Below are positions 1 through 7,933 of a stretch of 64,000 bases of DNA, piece by piece. The DNA is from RYN-230 sp036497945. GTDB lineage: Bacteria; Actinomycetota; Actinomycetes; Streptosporangiales; Streptosporangiaceae. The position numbers and the translations under genes were made by a program. Each line of letters opens with the position of its first letter. The first letter of the stretch is position 1. The stretch is taken from the NCBI GenBank assembly GCA_036497945.1, contig DASXIN010000041.1, forward strand, positions 46,179 through 110,178, written 5' to 3'. Below the pieces are notes generated by a model. The model was not told the origin of the DNA, did not search any database, and saw only the letters and a list, made by a program, of their open reading frames with translations.

Positions 1-1345
1 CGTCAAACGCGCCCAGCCGCTGCTCGATACCGCGCAGCCCAGTGCCGAGACCCGGATCGGCGCCACCCCGGCCGTTGTCGCTGACGCCTATCCGCAGCAT
101 GCCATCCGCGTGCCGGATGTCCACCCAGGCCTGGCTGGCCTCGGCGTGCTTGGCCACGTTGGCCAGCAGCTCACTGACCGCGAAGTAGGTGGCCGACTCC
201 ACCGGGGCGGGCGGCCGGCCGGGCAGGTCGGCAGCCAGCCGGGCGCGCATTGGGCAGTCCAGCACCAGGGCGCGGACCGCGTCGGTGAGGCCGCGGTCGG
301 CCAGCACCGGCGGGTGGATGCCGCGGACCAGGTCACGCAGCTCGGTCAGCGCCCGGACCGACGCGTCCCTGGCCTCCAGCAGCAGCGCCCGGGCGGCGGC
401 CGGGTTGTCGTCGATGAGCTGGCCGGCCGCGTCCAGCGTCATGCCCATGGCCACCAGCCGGGCCTGCGCGCCGTCGTGCAGGTCCCGCTCGATCCGGCGC
501 ATCTCCGCCGCCCCGGTGTCGATGGCCTCGGACCGGGTCTGGGCCAGGTGCCGCACCTGCTGGGTCAGCTCGGCCTGCCCGGCCGGGGCCAGCAGCACCC
601 TGGCCGCCAGGCCGTACGCCCGGAGCAGCCACGGCGCGGAGCCCAGCCCGGTCAGGATGATCGCGACGCCCAGCACGACCAGCACCGGCCCGTGGTTGCC
701 CGGGAAGGCGGGCGGCGGCACCGCGAAATGGGCCACCGGCGCGATGAAGCCGATCAGGCCCAGCGCCATCAGCCCGGCGGGCAGCGCGGTCGGTATCCAG
801 CCCAGCAGGCTGTTCAGCGTCACCCAGCGCAGGTCCCGCGCGGTGGCCGGGTCACTGAGCAGCCAGCCCAGCCGCCGCCAGTACCGCGCCGGGCCGATGG
901 CCGTGCCGGGCAGCGGCAGGTCCCAGCCAGCTGCGGGCACGCCGCTCCACCCGGCCACCAGCCGCCGGGTCAGCCAGGCCAGCCGCCGGATGGCCAGCAG
1001 CAGGGCGGGCAGCAGGACCAGGGTGACCGCCATCCCGGCCAGCAGCACGATCCCCGAGACGATCAGCCGCAGGAACAGGTGCCCGCCGCTGAACCCCTGC
1101 TGGACGAGCACCGGCGGGCCACCCGGCTTGACGCTGAAGGCGGCCGCTTGCGGGAAGCCGCCGAGCAGCCTCGCGATCACCACCCCGCTGACCGCCAGCG
1201 GCGTGAGCAGGGCCAGCAACAGCCCAGCCCCGGCCAGCAGCAGCGCGTAGAGGGCCAGCAACCGGACCATGGCGGCGCTGCCCGCGGCCAGCCAGGACCG
1301 GCGCCGGCCGGGGCTGGCCGGGCGGTCCCAGGGTGTGCTGCTCAT
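1..1345 (-). CDS. Sensor histidine kinase, NarL class (C-terminus cut off by window edge)
   Basis: Membrane sensor kinase that should autophosphorylate and pass phosphate to a LuxR-type response regulator, which is not visible here. The start is ATG at 1345, preceded by GAAGGAGA. Hydrophobic segments lie near residues 25-60 and 85-110, with another pair near 180-235. The HisKA_3 phospho-acceptor motif IERDLHDGAQ places the histidine near residue 290. An HATPase domain follows, with an N-box around NVAKHAEAS and G-box DNGRGG...GTGLRG. The reading frame is still open at base 1, so only the last part of the ATPase domain is missing. A relic of an ABC ATPase lies divergently upstream, which suggests the kinase once sat next to a transporter. 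The ligand cannot be told. Confidence 0.9.
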   Translation of the reverse strand, partial: MSSTPWDRPASPGRRRSWLAAGSAAMVRLLALYALLLAGAGLLLALLTPLAVSGVVIARLLGGFPQAAAFSVKPGGPPVLVQQGFSGGHLFLRLIVSGIVLLAGMAVTLVLLPALLLAIRRLAWLTRRLVAGWSGVPAAGWDLPLPGTAIGPARYWRRLGWLLSDPATARDLRWVTLNSLLGWIPTALPAGLMALGLIGFIAPVAHFAVPPPAFPGNHGPVLVVLGVAIILTGLGSAPWLLRAYGLAARVLLAPAGQAELTQQVRHLAQTRSEAIDTGAAEMRRIERDLHDGAQARLVAMGMTLDAAGQLIDDNPAAARALLLEARDASVRALTELRDLVRGIHPPVLADRGLTDAVRALVLDCPMRARLAADLPGRPPAPVESATYFAVSELLANVAKHAEASQAWVDIRHADGMLRIGVSDNGRGGADPGLGTGLRGIEQRLGAFD

Positions 1346-1552
1346 GACCAGTCTCCTTCGGCAGGCGGCAACCCCTTCAGTCTGCCCGCCGGGCCGGGCC
1401 TGCGCAGTGCCCCTGACCCCCGGACTGCGGGGTGTACCTAGGCCCACCGCGAGACGCGGCCCAGCCGTATATCCCGTCCGGCGCTCCCGCATCTAGCGTC
1501 ACAGACGGCTCCCGGCGCGGCGCCGGGGGCCGCCAACCGCGGAAGGACACGC

Positions 1553-1645
1553 ATGGACATCATCGAGTCCGCGGGCCTCGGCAAGCGCTACCGGCGGACC
1601 TGGGCGCTGGCGGGCGCCGTCTGGCTGGTCCGGCGGAGCGAATGA
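1553..1645 (+). pseudogene. 5' remnant of an ABC transporter ATP-binding gene
   Basis: A good ribosome site (GGAAGGA) precedes an ATG and a 30-codon frame beginning MDIIESAGLGKRYRRTWAL. This is the usual N-terminus of an ABC-2/daunorubicin-type ATPase just before Walker A. After about 20 residues the similarity stops (AGAVWLVRRSE, then TGA), and Walker A, the signature motif and everything downstream are absent. The gene lying 4 bp further on is unrelated and convergent. I read it as a deletion scar that kept the translation start of a lost transporter gene. It could instead be a real 30-residue peptide, but the match to the ABC N-terminus makes that less likely. Confidence 0.6.
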
Positions 1646-1649
1646 CCCG

Positions 1650-2444
1650 TCAGCGGGCCGCGATGAGCACGGTGGCGCCCAGTTCCGCCGACCTGGCCAG
1701 CCGGGGGACCAGGCCGGCCGCGGTGACCGCGGCGGTGGCCGGCGCCACCTGGCGGTCGCTGATCTCGGTGAGCAGGTGGCCGCCCGGGCCCAGCCAGGCC
1801 GGGGCCACGGCGGCCACCCGGCGGAGCACGTCCAGGCCGTCCGGGCCGCCGTCCAGGGCCACCTGGGCCTCGTGCTCGCGGGCCTCGGCGGGCAGCAGCG
1901 CCACCTCGCCGGTGGGCACGTAGGGCACGTTGGCCAGCAGCACGTCGACCTGGCCGCGCAGCCCGGCGGGCAGCGGCCCAGCCAGGTCACCCTGGTAGAC
2001 CTGGCCGCCGGCGGGGAGCACATTGCGCCGGGCGCAGCGCACCGCGGCCGGATCGATGTCCGCGGCGTGCAGGTCCACCGGGCGGCCGGCCGCCGCGGCC
2101 AGCGCCACGCCCAGCGCGCCCGAGCCGCAGCACAGGTCCACGATCACCGGGCAGGGGAGTGGGCTGAGCAGGCCGGCCGCCTGGCTGACCAGGAACTCGG
2201 TCCGGCGGCGCGGCACGAACACCCCGGAATCCACGTGAATGCGCAGCCCGCAGAACTCGGCCCAGCCGAGCACGTGCTCGAGGGGCTGGCCCGCGGCCCG
2301 CGCCTGCACCATGGCAGCCAGCTCGGCCGGGGTCTGGGCGGCCGCGATGAGCAGCCGCGCCTCGTCCTCGGCGAATACGCAGCCGGCCGACCGGAGCCGG
2401 GCGGCCACGGCGGGCAGCGACTGGGCAGGCAGGGAAGCTGACAT
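1650..2444 (-). CDS. PrmC/HemK-related protein N5-glutamine methyltransferase
   Basis: A 264-residue SAM-dependent methyltransferase of the PrmC-related group. The HemK-type N-domain signature GQPLEHVLGWAEF is at 52-64, followed by VFVPRRRTEF at 76-85. SAM motif I, VDLCCGSGALG, is at 102-112, and the catalytic NPPY motif appears as NVPY at 172-175. True PrmC methylates the Gln of the GGQ motif of release factors. This variant, with Asn-Val-Pro-Tyr, belongs to a paralogous group of unproven substrate, and its isolated position away from prfA supports calling it a paralogue. The start is ATG at 2444, divergent from a TetR gene with an operator between the two. Confidence 0.85.
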   Translation of the reverse strand: MSASLPAQSLPAVAARLRSAGCVFAEDEARLLIAAAQTPAELAAMVQARAAGQPLEHVLGWAEFCGLRIHVDSGVFVPRRRTEFLVSQAAGLLSPLPCPVIVDLCCGSGALGVALAAAAGRPVDLHAADIDPAAVRCARRNVLPAGGQVYQGDLAGPLPAGLRGQVDVLLANVPYVPTGEVALLPAEAREHEAQVALDGGPDGLDVLRRVAAVAPAWLGPGGHLLTEISDRQVAPATAAVTAAGLVPRLARSAELGATVLIAAR

Positions 2445-2466
2445 GGTGTCCCGGTACCTTACCCGG

Positions 2467-2514
2467 TGACGATTCTTGCTTGTATGAGCTAGAATCAGCT
2501 TATGCAAGCAAGAA
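2467..2514 (+). promoter_or_regulatory. Promoter and inverted-repeat operator of the TetR gene
   Basis: A TGACGA -35-like box (2467-2472) and TAGAAT -10 box (2490-2495) are 17 nt apart. The arm TTCTTGCTTGTATGA (2473-2487) fills the spacer exactly, and its near-perfect inverted copy TTATGCAAGCAAGAA (2500-2514) covers the start point and the ATG at 2502. With 6 nt between -10 and ATG the transcript should be leaderless. A dimer or pair of dimers bound here would block the TetR promoter and could also affect the divergent methyltransferase gene. Confidence 0.75.
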
Positions 2515-3113
2515 CGAGCCGGGCGGCCACCAGGCGGACGTTCACCGAGGGGGCGCGGCGGGCGCAGATCGTGCAGGCGGCCATCGAGACGATCGCCGAG
2601 GCCGGTTTCCGGCACGCCACGTTCGCCCGGATCGCCGAACGCGCCGGGCTGTCCAGCACCGGGCTCATCTCGTATCACTTCGCCGGCCGGGACGAGCTGA
2701 TGGGTGAGGTGGTGGCCAAGGTCATCGGGGACATCGGCGCGTTCATGACTGACCGGATGGCCGGGGTGACCAGCCCACCCGCCGCGCTCCGGGCCTATAT
2801 CGAGGGCAACGCCGCGTTCACCGCCAAGCACCGGGCCGACATGACGGCGCTGCTGGAGATCTTCCTGAACGGCGGCTTCCGCTACGACGCCAGCGACGAG
2901 CAGGCCGTGCTGTCGCCGGTCGAGGAGATCCTGCGCGCCGGGCAGCGCACCGGTGAGTTCCGCGCGTTCGACCCGACGGTGATGGCCACCCTGATCCAGC
3001 GGGCCGTGGACGGCCTGCCGTTCCTGCTGGCCGCGAAACCGGACCTGGACGTGGCCGCCTACGCCGCCGAAGTGGTGACCACGTTCGAGCTGGCCACCCG
3101 GGCCGGGTCATGA
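2502..3113 (+). CDS. TetR-family transcriptional repressor
   Basis: A 203-residue regulator. The N-terminal helix-turn-helix spans about residues 20-65 (IVQAAIETIAEAGF ... TGLISYHFAGRDEL) and is followed by a helical ligand domain. The start ATG lies inside the right arm of the operator and 6 nt after the -10 box, so the message is probably leaderless. The stop codon overlaps the next start as ATGA, so the regulator and the membrane protein behind it are translated together. The palindrome over its own promoter suggests autorepression. The inducer is unknown. Confidence 0.92.
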   Translation: MQARTSRAATRRTFTEGARRAQIVQAAIETIAEAGFRHATFARIAERAGLSSTGLISYHFAGRDELMGEVVAKVIGDIGAFMTDRMAGVTSPPAALRAYIEGNAAFTAKHRADMTALLEIFLNGGFRYDASDEQAVLSPVEEILRAGQRTGEFRAFDPTVMATLIQRAVDGLPFLLAAKPDLDVAAYAAEVVTTFELATRAGS

Positions 3114-3913
3114 CCGGGTCCGGAACGCCGGTGGGCCAGGCCGTCCCGGCCAGCGCGGAGGAGCCGGCCGACCCCGCCGCCGCCCCGGCCAGCCTGGTCC
3201 GCCAGGTCGCGGGGCTGGTCTTCGACATCGCCGCGCCGATCGCGCTGTACTACGGGCTGCGCGCGGCCGGGCTGCCCAGCCTGCAAGCGCTGGCCATCGG
3301 CGCGGTCATCCCGGCGGCCAGCGCGGCCTGGGTGCTGATCCGGCGGCGGCGGGCCAACATGGTCGCCCTGCTGGTGCTGGGCACGATAGTCGCGTCGCTG
3401 ATCATCTCGGTCATCTCGCACAGCCCGCGGTTCCTGCTGGCCAAGGACGGCCTGCTGACCAGCGTGTGGGGGATCTGGTTCCTGGCTAGCCTGCGGGCCC
3501 GTCGGCCGGCCGCGTTCCTGTTCGCCCGGCCGCTGCTGGAGGGACGCCGCGCGTTCGCGGTGCGGGACTGGGACCTGCTGTGGGACACCGAGCCGCGGTT
3601 CCGCCGGATCTGGCGGGTGTCCACCGTGATCTGGGGGCTGGCCCTGCTGGCCGACGCGGTCATCCGGGTGGTGATGTCCTACACGCTGCCGGTCGACGTG
3701 GTGCCGGGCCTGGGCGGGGCGCTGTACCCGGTGACGTTCGTGGTCATCCAGATCGTCACCAACGTCTACTACCAGGTGGCCGGGCTGAACCGGCTGCTCG
3801 GCGCGCGCTGGCTGGGTGATCGTGGGTCAGCGCGGCAGCACGTGCGGGTTCAGCGTGCCGGCCGGGTCGAACGCCGCGCGGATCCGGGCGAACAGCGCCC
3901 GCTCGGCGGCTGA
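3110..3913 (+). CDS. VC0807-family integral membrane protein
   Basis: A 267-residue membrane protein of unknown function, recognised by the family-like stretches YYGLRAAG, RFLLAKDGLLTSVWG, ARPLLEGRRAF and RRIWRVSTVIWG. About six hydrophobic helices occupy residues 30-230. It is co-translated with the TetR gene through an ATGA overlap, so it is probably the regulator's main target. The family normally ends shortly after the NVYYQVAGL-type helix. Here the frame runs about 45 residues further through low-quality Arg-rich sequence and overlaps the convergent gene by 87 bp, so the tail looks like loss of an earlier stop codon. Confidence 0.8.
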   Translation: MTGSGTPVGQAVPASAEEPADPAAAPASLVRQVAGLVFDIAAPIALYYGLRAAGLPSLQALAIGAVIPAASAAWVLIRRRRANMVALLVLGTIVASLIISVISHSPRFLLAKDGLLTSVWGIWFLASLRARRPAAFLFARPLLEGRRAFAVRDWDLLWDTEPRFRRIWRVSTVIWGLALLADAVIRVVMSYTLPVDVVPGLGGALYPVTFVVIQIVTNVYYQVAGLNRLLGARWLGDRGSARQHVRVQRAGRVERRADPGEQRPLGG

Positions 3914-5266
3914 CCGGGCCAGCGGCAGCCAGCGGGCCTTGAGCGCGCCGATGCCGTGCTCGGCCGAGATGGAGCCGCCCAGCGACGCGACCAAGGAGAA
4001 CACCGCGTCCTCGTGGCGGCCGTCCGCCGGGGCCGCCGGGACGATGTTGACGTGCAGGTTGCCGTCGGCCACGTGGCCGAACGTGATCACCCGGGCGGCC
4101 GGGTCGGCCGTCGCGACGACCGCGGCCACCTCGGCGGCCAGCCGGCACCAGCGCGCGGCAGGCACGGACACGTCCAGCTTGACCGGGGTGCCCAGGAAGC
4201 CGGCCGCCTCCGGTTGGCGTTCCCGGTAGGCCCACAGCCGGGCCCGCTCGGCTGCGGACTCGGCCACCGCGGCGTCCAGGTCCCCGGCCAGGCCGGCCAG
4301 GTCGTCCAGCGCGCCCGGGCCGGCCGCCTCCAGCAGCAGGTAGTCGGGCGCCGGACGGGCCAGCGGCGGCGGCAGCCCGGCCCGGCTGGTCAGCACGTCC
4401 AGGCCGGCCGCGGTGAAGAACTCGGCCGACAGCAGACCAGGCACCTGCGCCAGCGCCCGCCGGGCCAGCCCGTGCACCTCAGCTAGGTCAGCCAGCCCGG
4501 CCAGCACGGTGACCAGGCCGGTGGGCCGCGGCACCAACCGGAGCCGGGCCTGGGTGATGACGGCCAGCGTGCCTTCCGAGCCGGCCAGCAGGGCCGGGTA
4601 GTCGTACCCGGTGTTGTCCTTGGCCAGCCCGGCCAGGTGGGACAGCACGGTGCCGTCGGACAGCACGGCCTCGATGCCGCGCAGCTGGGCGCGCATCGGC
4701 CCGTAGCGCAGCACCCGGAGGCCGCCCGCGTTGGTCGCGGTCGCGCCGCCCACCGTGGCGCTGTCCCGGCTGGCGATCACGATGCCCAGGTCCAGGCCGG
4801 GCGCGGCGTCCGCCACCTGCTGCAGGGTGACTCCGGCCCCGGCGGTGATCTGGGCCGCGTCCAGGTCGGCCGGGCCGAGCCCGGTCAGCCGGGCCAGGCT
4901 GAGCACCAGCTCGCCTTGGCTGGGCACGCCGCCGCCGACCAGCCCGGTGTTGCCGCCCTGGGGCACCACCGGCAGGCCGGCCTCGGTGCACAGCGCGAGG
5001 ACGGCGGCGACTTCCGCGGTGTCCTGGGGCCGTACTACGGCGGCCGGCTGGCCCCGGTAGCGGCCGGTCCAGTCGATGCCGTAGCCCGCCGCGCCGTCAC
5101 CGGTGACTACGTGCGCCGCACCCACCACCCGGGCCAGCGACCTCAGCAGGGCCGGGCTAGCTCTGTCTGCTTCTCGCCGCCGGGGCGCTTGGACCCGCCG
5201 CCTTCCCTCGTCGCTCGTTCCTCGCTCCTCAGTCCAGTCGGCGGCGCGCCCCTTTGGCGAAGTCAC
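3827..5266 (-). CDS. FAD-linked dehydrogenase, GlcD / D-2-hydroxyacid type
   Basis: A 479-residue flavoprotein with an FAD_binding_4 domain (about 75-215, including PQGGNTGLVGGGVP) and an FAD-oxidase C domain (about 230-477, with GHVADGNLHVN and SAEHGIG). This class oxidises D-2-hydroxyacids such as D-lactate, glycolate or D-2-hydroxyglutarate. The substrate cannot be read from sequence. The GTG start at 5266 overlaps the murD2 stop (GTGA), so it is coupled to the peptidoglycan genes. Residues about 4-33 are encoded by a dispersed repeat, and the family-like sequence begins only at about residue 38 (SPALLRSLARVVG). No ATG, GTG or TTG lies between the repeat and that point, so the start either comes through the repeat or is a rarer codon such as CTG. 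Confidence 0.85.
   Translation of the reverse strand: MTSPKGRAADWTEERGTSDEGRRRVQAPRRREADRASPALLRSLARVVGAAHVVTGDGAAGYGIDWTGRYRGQPAAVVRPQDTAEVAAVLALCTEAGLPVVPQGGNTGLVGGGVPSQGELVLSLARLTGLGPADLDAAQITAGAGVTLQQVADAAPGLDLGIVIASRDSATVGGATATNAGGLRVLRYGPMRAQLRGIEAVLSDGTVLSHLAGLAKDNTGYDYPALLAGSEGTLAVITQARLRLVPRPTGLVTVLAGLADLAEVHGLARRALAQVPGLLSAEFFTAAGLDVLTSRAGLPPPLARPAPDYLLLEAAGPGALDDLAGLAGDLDAAVAESAAERARLWAYRERQPEAAGFLGTPVKLDVSVPAARWCRLAAEVAAVVATADPAARVITFGHVADGNLHVNIVPAAPADGRHEDAVFSLVASLGGSISAEHGIGALKARWLPLARSAAERALFARIRAAFDPAGTLNPHVLPR
5169..5257 (-). repeat. Dispersed repeat, copy 1 (in the 5' coding region of the FAD dehydrogenase)
   Basis: Read on the minus strand it runs from CCAAAGGGGCGC to GCGCCCCGGCGGCGAGAAGC, with terminal inverted repeats GGGGCGC (5246-5252) and GCGCCCC (5182-5188). 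The inner part, CGCCGACTGGACTGAGGAGC followed by a purine-rich stretch, matches copies at 42426-42513 and 52627-52728. It is in frame with the gene it sits in. Confidence 0.85.
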
Positions 5267-6606
5267 GGCTGGGGGAGGTCCGTGCAGGTCTTCATGGCCC
5301 GGGCGAACGCGTCGCCCCGGTCGCGGTAGTCGCGGAACCGGCCGAAGCTCGGCGCGGCGGGGGAGAGCAGCACCACCCCGTCCGGCTGGGCCCAGCGGAA
5401 ACCCTGGCTGACCGCGCTGTGCAGGCCGTCGCAGCTGACCACCTCGACGTCGCAGGCCGGGCCGGCCTCGATGGCGGCCCGGATCCGCGGGCCGCTGTCC
5501 GGCACGGCCAGCACCAGGGTGGCCGCCGCCCGGCCGGCCAGGCCGGCCGCCAGCGGCTGGTAGTCGATACCCCGGTCCTGGCCGCCCGCGATCAGCGCGA
5601 CCCGGCGGCCGGGGAAGGCATCCAGCGCAGCCAGCGTGGGCAGGACGTTGGTGGACAGGCTGTCGTCCACGAACGTGACCCCGCCGACCGTGCCGATCAC
5701 CTGCAGCCGGCTGCCCAGGGGCTGGAAACCGCCCGCCGCGGCACGCAGCGCGGCCTGGTCAGCCGCCTGCGGCACACCGAGCGCCCGTAGGCAGGCCCGG
5801 GCGATCAGCGCGTTGCGCCGGCTGTGCGCGCCGAGCAGGCCGAGCGGCTGCATCCAGTCCGCGGCCGGATCATCGCCGGCGTGCACCCACTCCACCCGCG
5901 GCCCGAGCTGCGCGCGCCGCTCGCGGAGCAGGCCGCTGTCCCCGTTGGCCACGGTCAGGTCGGCGCCGGGCTGGCGGCAGGCGGACAGCTTGTCCCGGTA
6001 GTAGGTCTCCAGGTCGCCGCCGTGCCAGGGCAGGTGATCGGGGTGCAGCGAGGTGACCGCGACGACCGGCGGCGAGCAGGCCAGGTCGGTGGCCTGGTAG
6101 CTGGACGTCTCGATGACCCAGTAGTCCGGGTCGGCCCGGCCGGTGGCCGGGTCCCAGGGCGGCTGGCCGATGTTGCCGCCGATCATGCAGTCGTAGCCCA
6201 GCCGGGTCAGCAGGTGCCCAGCGATCGCGGTGGTGCTGCTCTTGCCCTTGGTCCCGGTGATGCACAGCACCCGCTCCCGCGGGGCTTCCTGCAGCCACAG
6301 GCCCAGCCCGCCGGCCACCGGGATGCCGCGCGCTTCGAGCTGCCGCAGGTCGTCCCGGTACCGGCTGATGCCGGGCGACTTGACCACCAGGTCGCAGCCG
6401 GCCAGCGCGGCCAGGCCGCCGTCCGCGGTGGCCAGCACCGGCCGGCCCGCCACCGGGCCGCCCGGCGGCCGGTCGTCCACCAGCACCGGGCTGACCCCGA
6501 GCGTGCCCAGCTTGCGCACGTTGGCCAGGCCCTCGACGCCGAGGCCCCACACCCCGACCGAGGCGCCGCGCAGCTCAGCCCAGGAGATCGTCGGCCGCAT
6601 ACGCAT
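5263..6606 (-). CDS. murD2: UDP-MurNAc-L-Ala--L-Glu ligase (MurD2)
   Basis: A 447-residue Mur ligase. The N-terminal Rossmann-like domain has GVWGLGVEG (residues 18-26). The ATP P-loop GTKGKSST is at 118-125, ETSSYQ and HPDHL are the central-domain motifs, and the C-terminal domain carries DDSLSTN. Ordinary MurD adds D-Glu to UDP-MurNAc-L-Ala. The copy found beside MurL, described in Xanthomonas oryzae, adds L-Glu instead. I assign MurD2 from this neighbourhood rather than from a residue test. Translation begins at ATG 6606 or ATG 6600, inside the 3' end of murL (32 bp overlap), and ends in a GTGA overlap with the FAD dehydrogenase. Confidence 0.85.
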   Translation of the reverse strand: MRMRPTISWAELRGASVGVWGLGVEGLANVRKLGTLGVSPVLVDDRPPGGPVAGRPVLATADGGLAALAGCDLVVKSPGISRYRDDLRQLEARGIPVAGGLGLWLQEAPRERVLCITGTKGKSSTTAIAGHLLTRLGYDCMIGGNIGQPPWDPATGRADPDYWVIETSSYQATDLACSPPVVAVTSLHPDHLPWHGGDLETYYRDKLSACRQPGADLTVANGDSGLLRERRAQLGPRVEWVHAGDDPAADWMQPLGLLGAHSRRNALIARACLRALGVPQAADQAALRAAAGGFQPLGSRLQVIGTVGGVTFVDDSLSTNVLPTLAALDAFPGRRVALIAGGQDRGIDYQPLAAGLAGRAAATLVLAVPDSGPRIRAAIEAGPACDVEVVSCDGLHSAVSQGFRWAQPDGVVLLSPAAPSFGRFRDYRDRGDAFARAMKTCTDLPQP

Positions 6607-7933
6607 CCGGGATGAAGTGCTCGCTCAGCGGCCGGAGCAGGTCCGCCGCCGGGGTCAGCTCGGGCAGCCCGGCCAGCTCGCCGGCCAGCGCCTGGAGCAG
6701 CTTGCCGCCGGCCCGGTCCGGCCGGGCGGCGGCCAGTACCGCGGCGGCCCGGCACTCGCCGACTTCACCGACACACTCGAACGGCTTGCTGGACGGCGAC
6801 GTGCCGAGCATGGTGCGGAACCGGCCGGCCAGCTCGCCGTGCGGGTCCGGGTCGGCCAGCGGCTCCCGGCCGCCGAAGATCTGCTCCAGGTCGGCCGCGG
6901 CCAGGAACGGCGCCAGGATCATGTCGATGAAGCAGCACTTGTCGCACTGCCCGCACCAGTGATCGAGACGGCGCGCCGGGTCGATGTGGAACGCGCGGTT
7001 ACAGCTGCGGAACGTGTCGTGGTACTGGGTCAGCCCGGCGAACCGCCGGGCCACCCACAGCTCGCTGTGCGGCCGCAGCGCGGAGAAGTAGCCGGGCAGC
7101 TGAGGGTTGGGCAGCTGAGCGTCGGCCTGGGCCAGCACCGACCGGAAGGCGGCCTCGAACGCCGCGCTCTTGGAGTACTGGTGGTTGATGGCCCGCCCGC
7201 CGATCTCCAGCGTGGGGATGGACGCGGACCACTCGTTGGACATCACCACGACGTCCCGGCCGTCCAGCGCCGCGGCCATGACCGCGATGGCCGAGATGAT
7301 CCCGGTGACCGGGACGTGGCCATTGCGGAAGCCAAGCTCGGCCGACCGGAGTAGCTGCGGGTCGATCTCCCGCTCGGCGCGCACGATGGGCAGCCCGGTG
7401 ACCGCCGCGGGCGCCTCGATGGCCGCGAACCGGTCCCCTGGATGACCCACGATGAACAACGCCGGTGCGGTGTGCTGCCGGACCAGCTCAACCGTGACGA
7501 TCGAATCGATGCCGCCACCGAACGGGACCAGCGGCCGCCCGCCGTCGCGGTGCGTTTCCGCGCTGGGCGGCGCCGGGCGCTCGCGGCGCGGGCCTTCGAT
7601 GCGCAGCCCGGACAGGTCCAGCCCGTTGCGGTACCCGAACTCGGCCAGGCCGTCGAGGTAGAACCCGGTCAGGAACGCGCGCTCGGCGTCGGTGACCGCG
7701 GTGCCGCCCAGGTCGATCACGTCCGGCGCGGCCGTCTTGTAGTAGGACACGCCAGCCAGCAGGAAGACCAGCCGGGCCGCCGCGGTCACGGCCGGCGCCG
7801 TCCAGTCTCCGCCGCCCGGGAAGCCGACCCGCTCCGCGAACCGGCGCTCGCCGAGCGAGTAGCGGCAGATCAGCAGGTTTTGTGCCGGGGCGAGCTGATA
7901 GCCGTCGTAGCGGAACGGCGGTGCCGTGCTCAC
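6575..7933 (-). CDS. murL: UDP-MurNAc-L-Ala-L-Glu epimerase (MurL)
   Basis: A 452-residue protein that epimerises the terminal L-Glu of UDP-MurNAc-L-Ala-L-Glu to D-Glu, giving the normal peptidoglycan precursor without needing free D-Glu. Recognisable parts are the PP-loop-like PFGGGIDS (137-144), the NEWSAS stretch (233-238), NHQYSKS (250-256) and the Cys cluster CGQCDKCC (327-334). The GTG start at 7933 overlaps the pgeF stop (GTGA) and the 3' end overlaps murD2, so the three genes should be made together. The family identification rests on overall sequence recognition and on the adjacent MurD homologue. Confidence 0.85.
   Translation of the reverse strand: MSTAPPFRYDGYQLAPAQNLLICRYSLGERRFAERVGFPGGGDWTAPAVTAAARLVFLLAGVSYYKTAAPDVIDLGGTAVTDAERAFLTGFYLDGLAEFGYRNGLDLSGLRIEGPRRERPAPPSAETHRDGGRPLVPFGGGIDSIVTVELVRQHTAPALFIVGHPGDRFAAIEAPAAVTGLPIVRAEREIDPQLLRSAELGFRNGHVPVTGIISAIAVMAAALDGRDVVVMSNEWSASIPTLEIGGRAINHQYSKSAAFEAAFRSVLAQADAQLPNPQLPGYFSALRPHSELWVARRFAGLTQYHDTFRSCNRAFHIDPARRLDHWCGQCDKCCFIDMILAPFLAAADLEQIFGGREPLADPDPHGELAGRFRTMLGTSPSSKPFECVGEVGECRAAAVLAAARPDRAGGKLLQALAGELAGLPELTPAADLLRPLSEHFIPDAYAADDLLG

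Noticed and set aside
110..1441. Long plus-strand open frame opposite the sensor kinase
   Set aside because: Arg/Gln/Gly-rich shadow of the kinase gene, caused by high GC; the minus strand shows clear histidine-kinase motifs.
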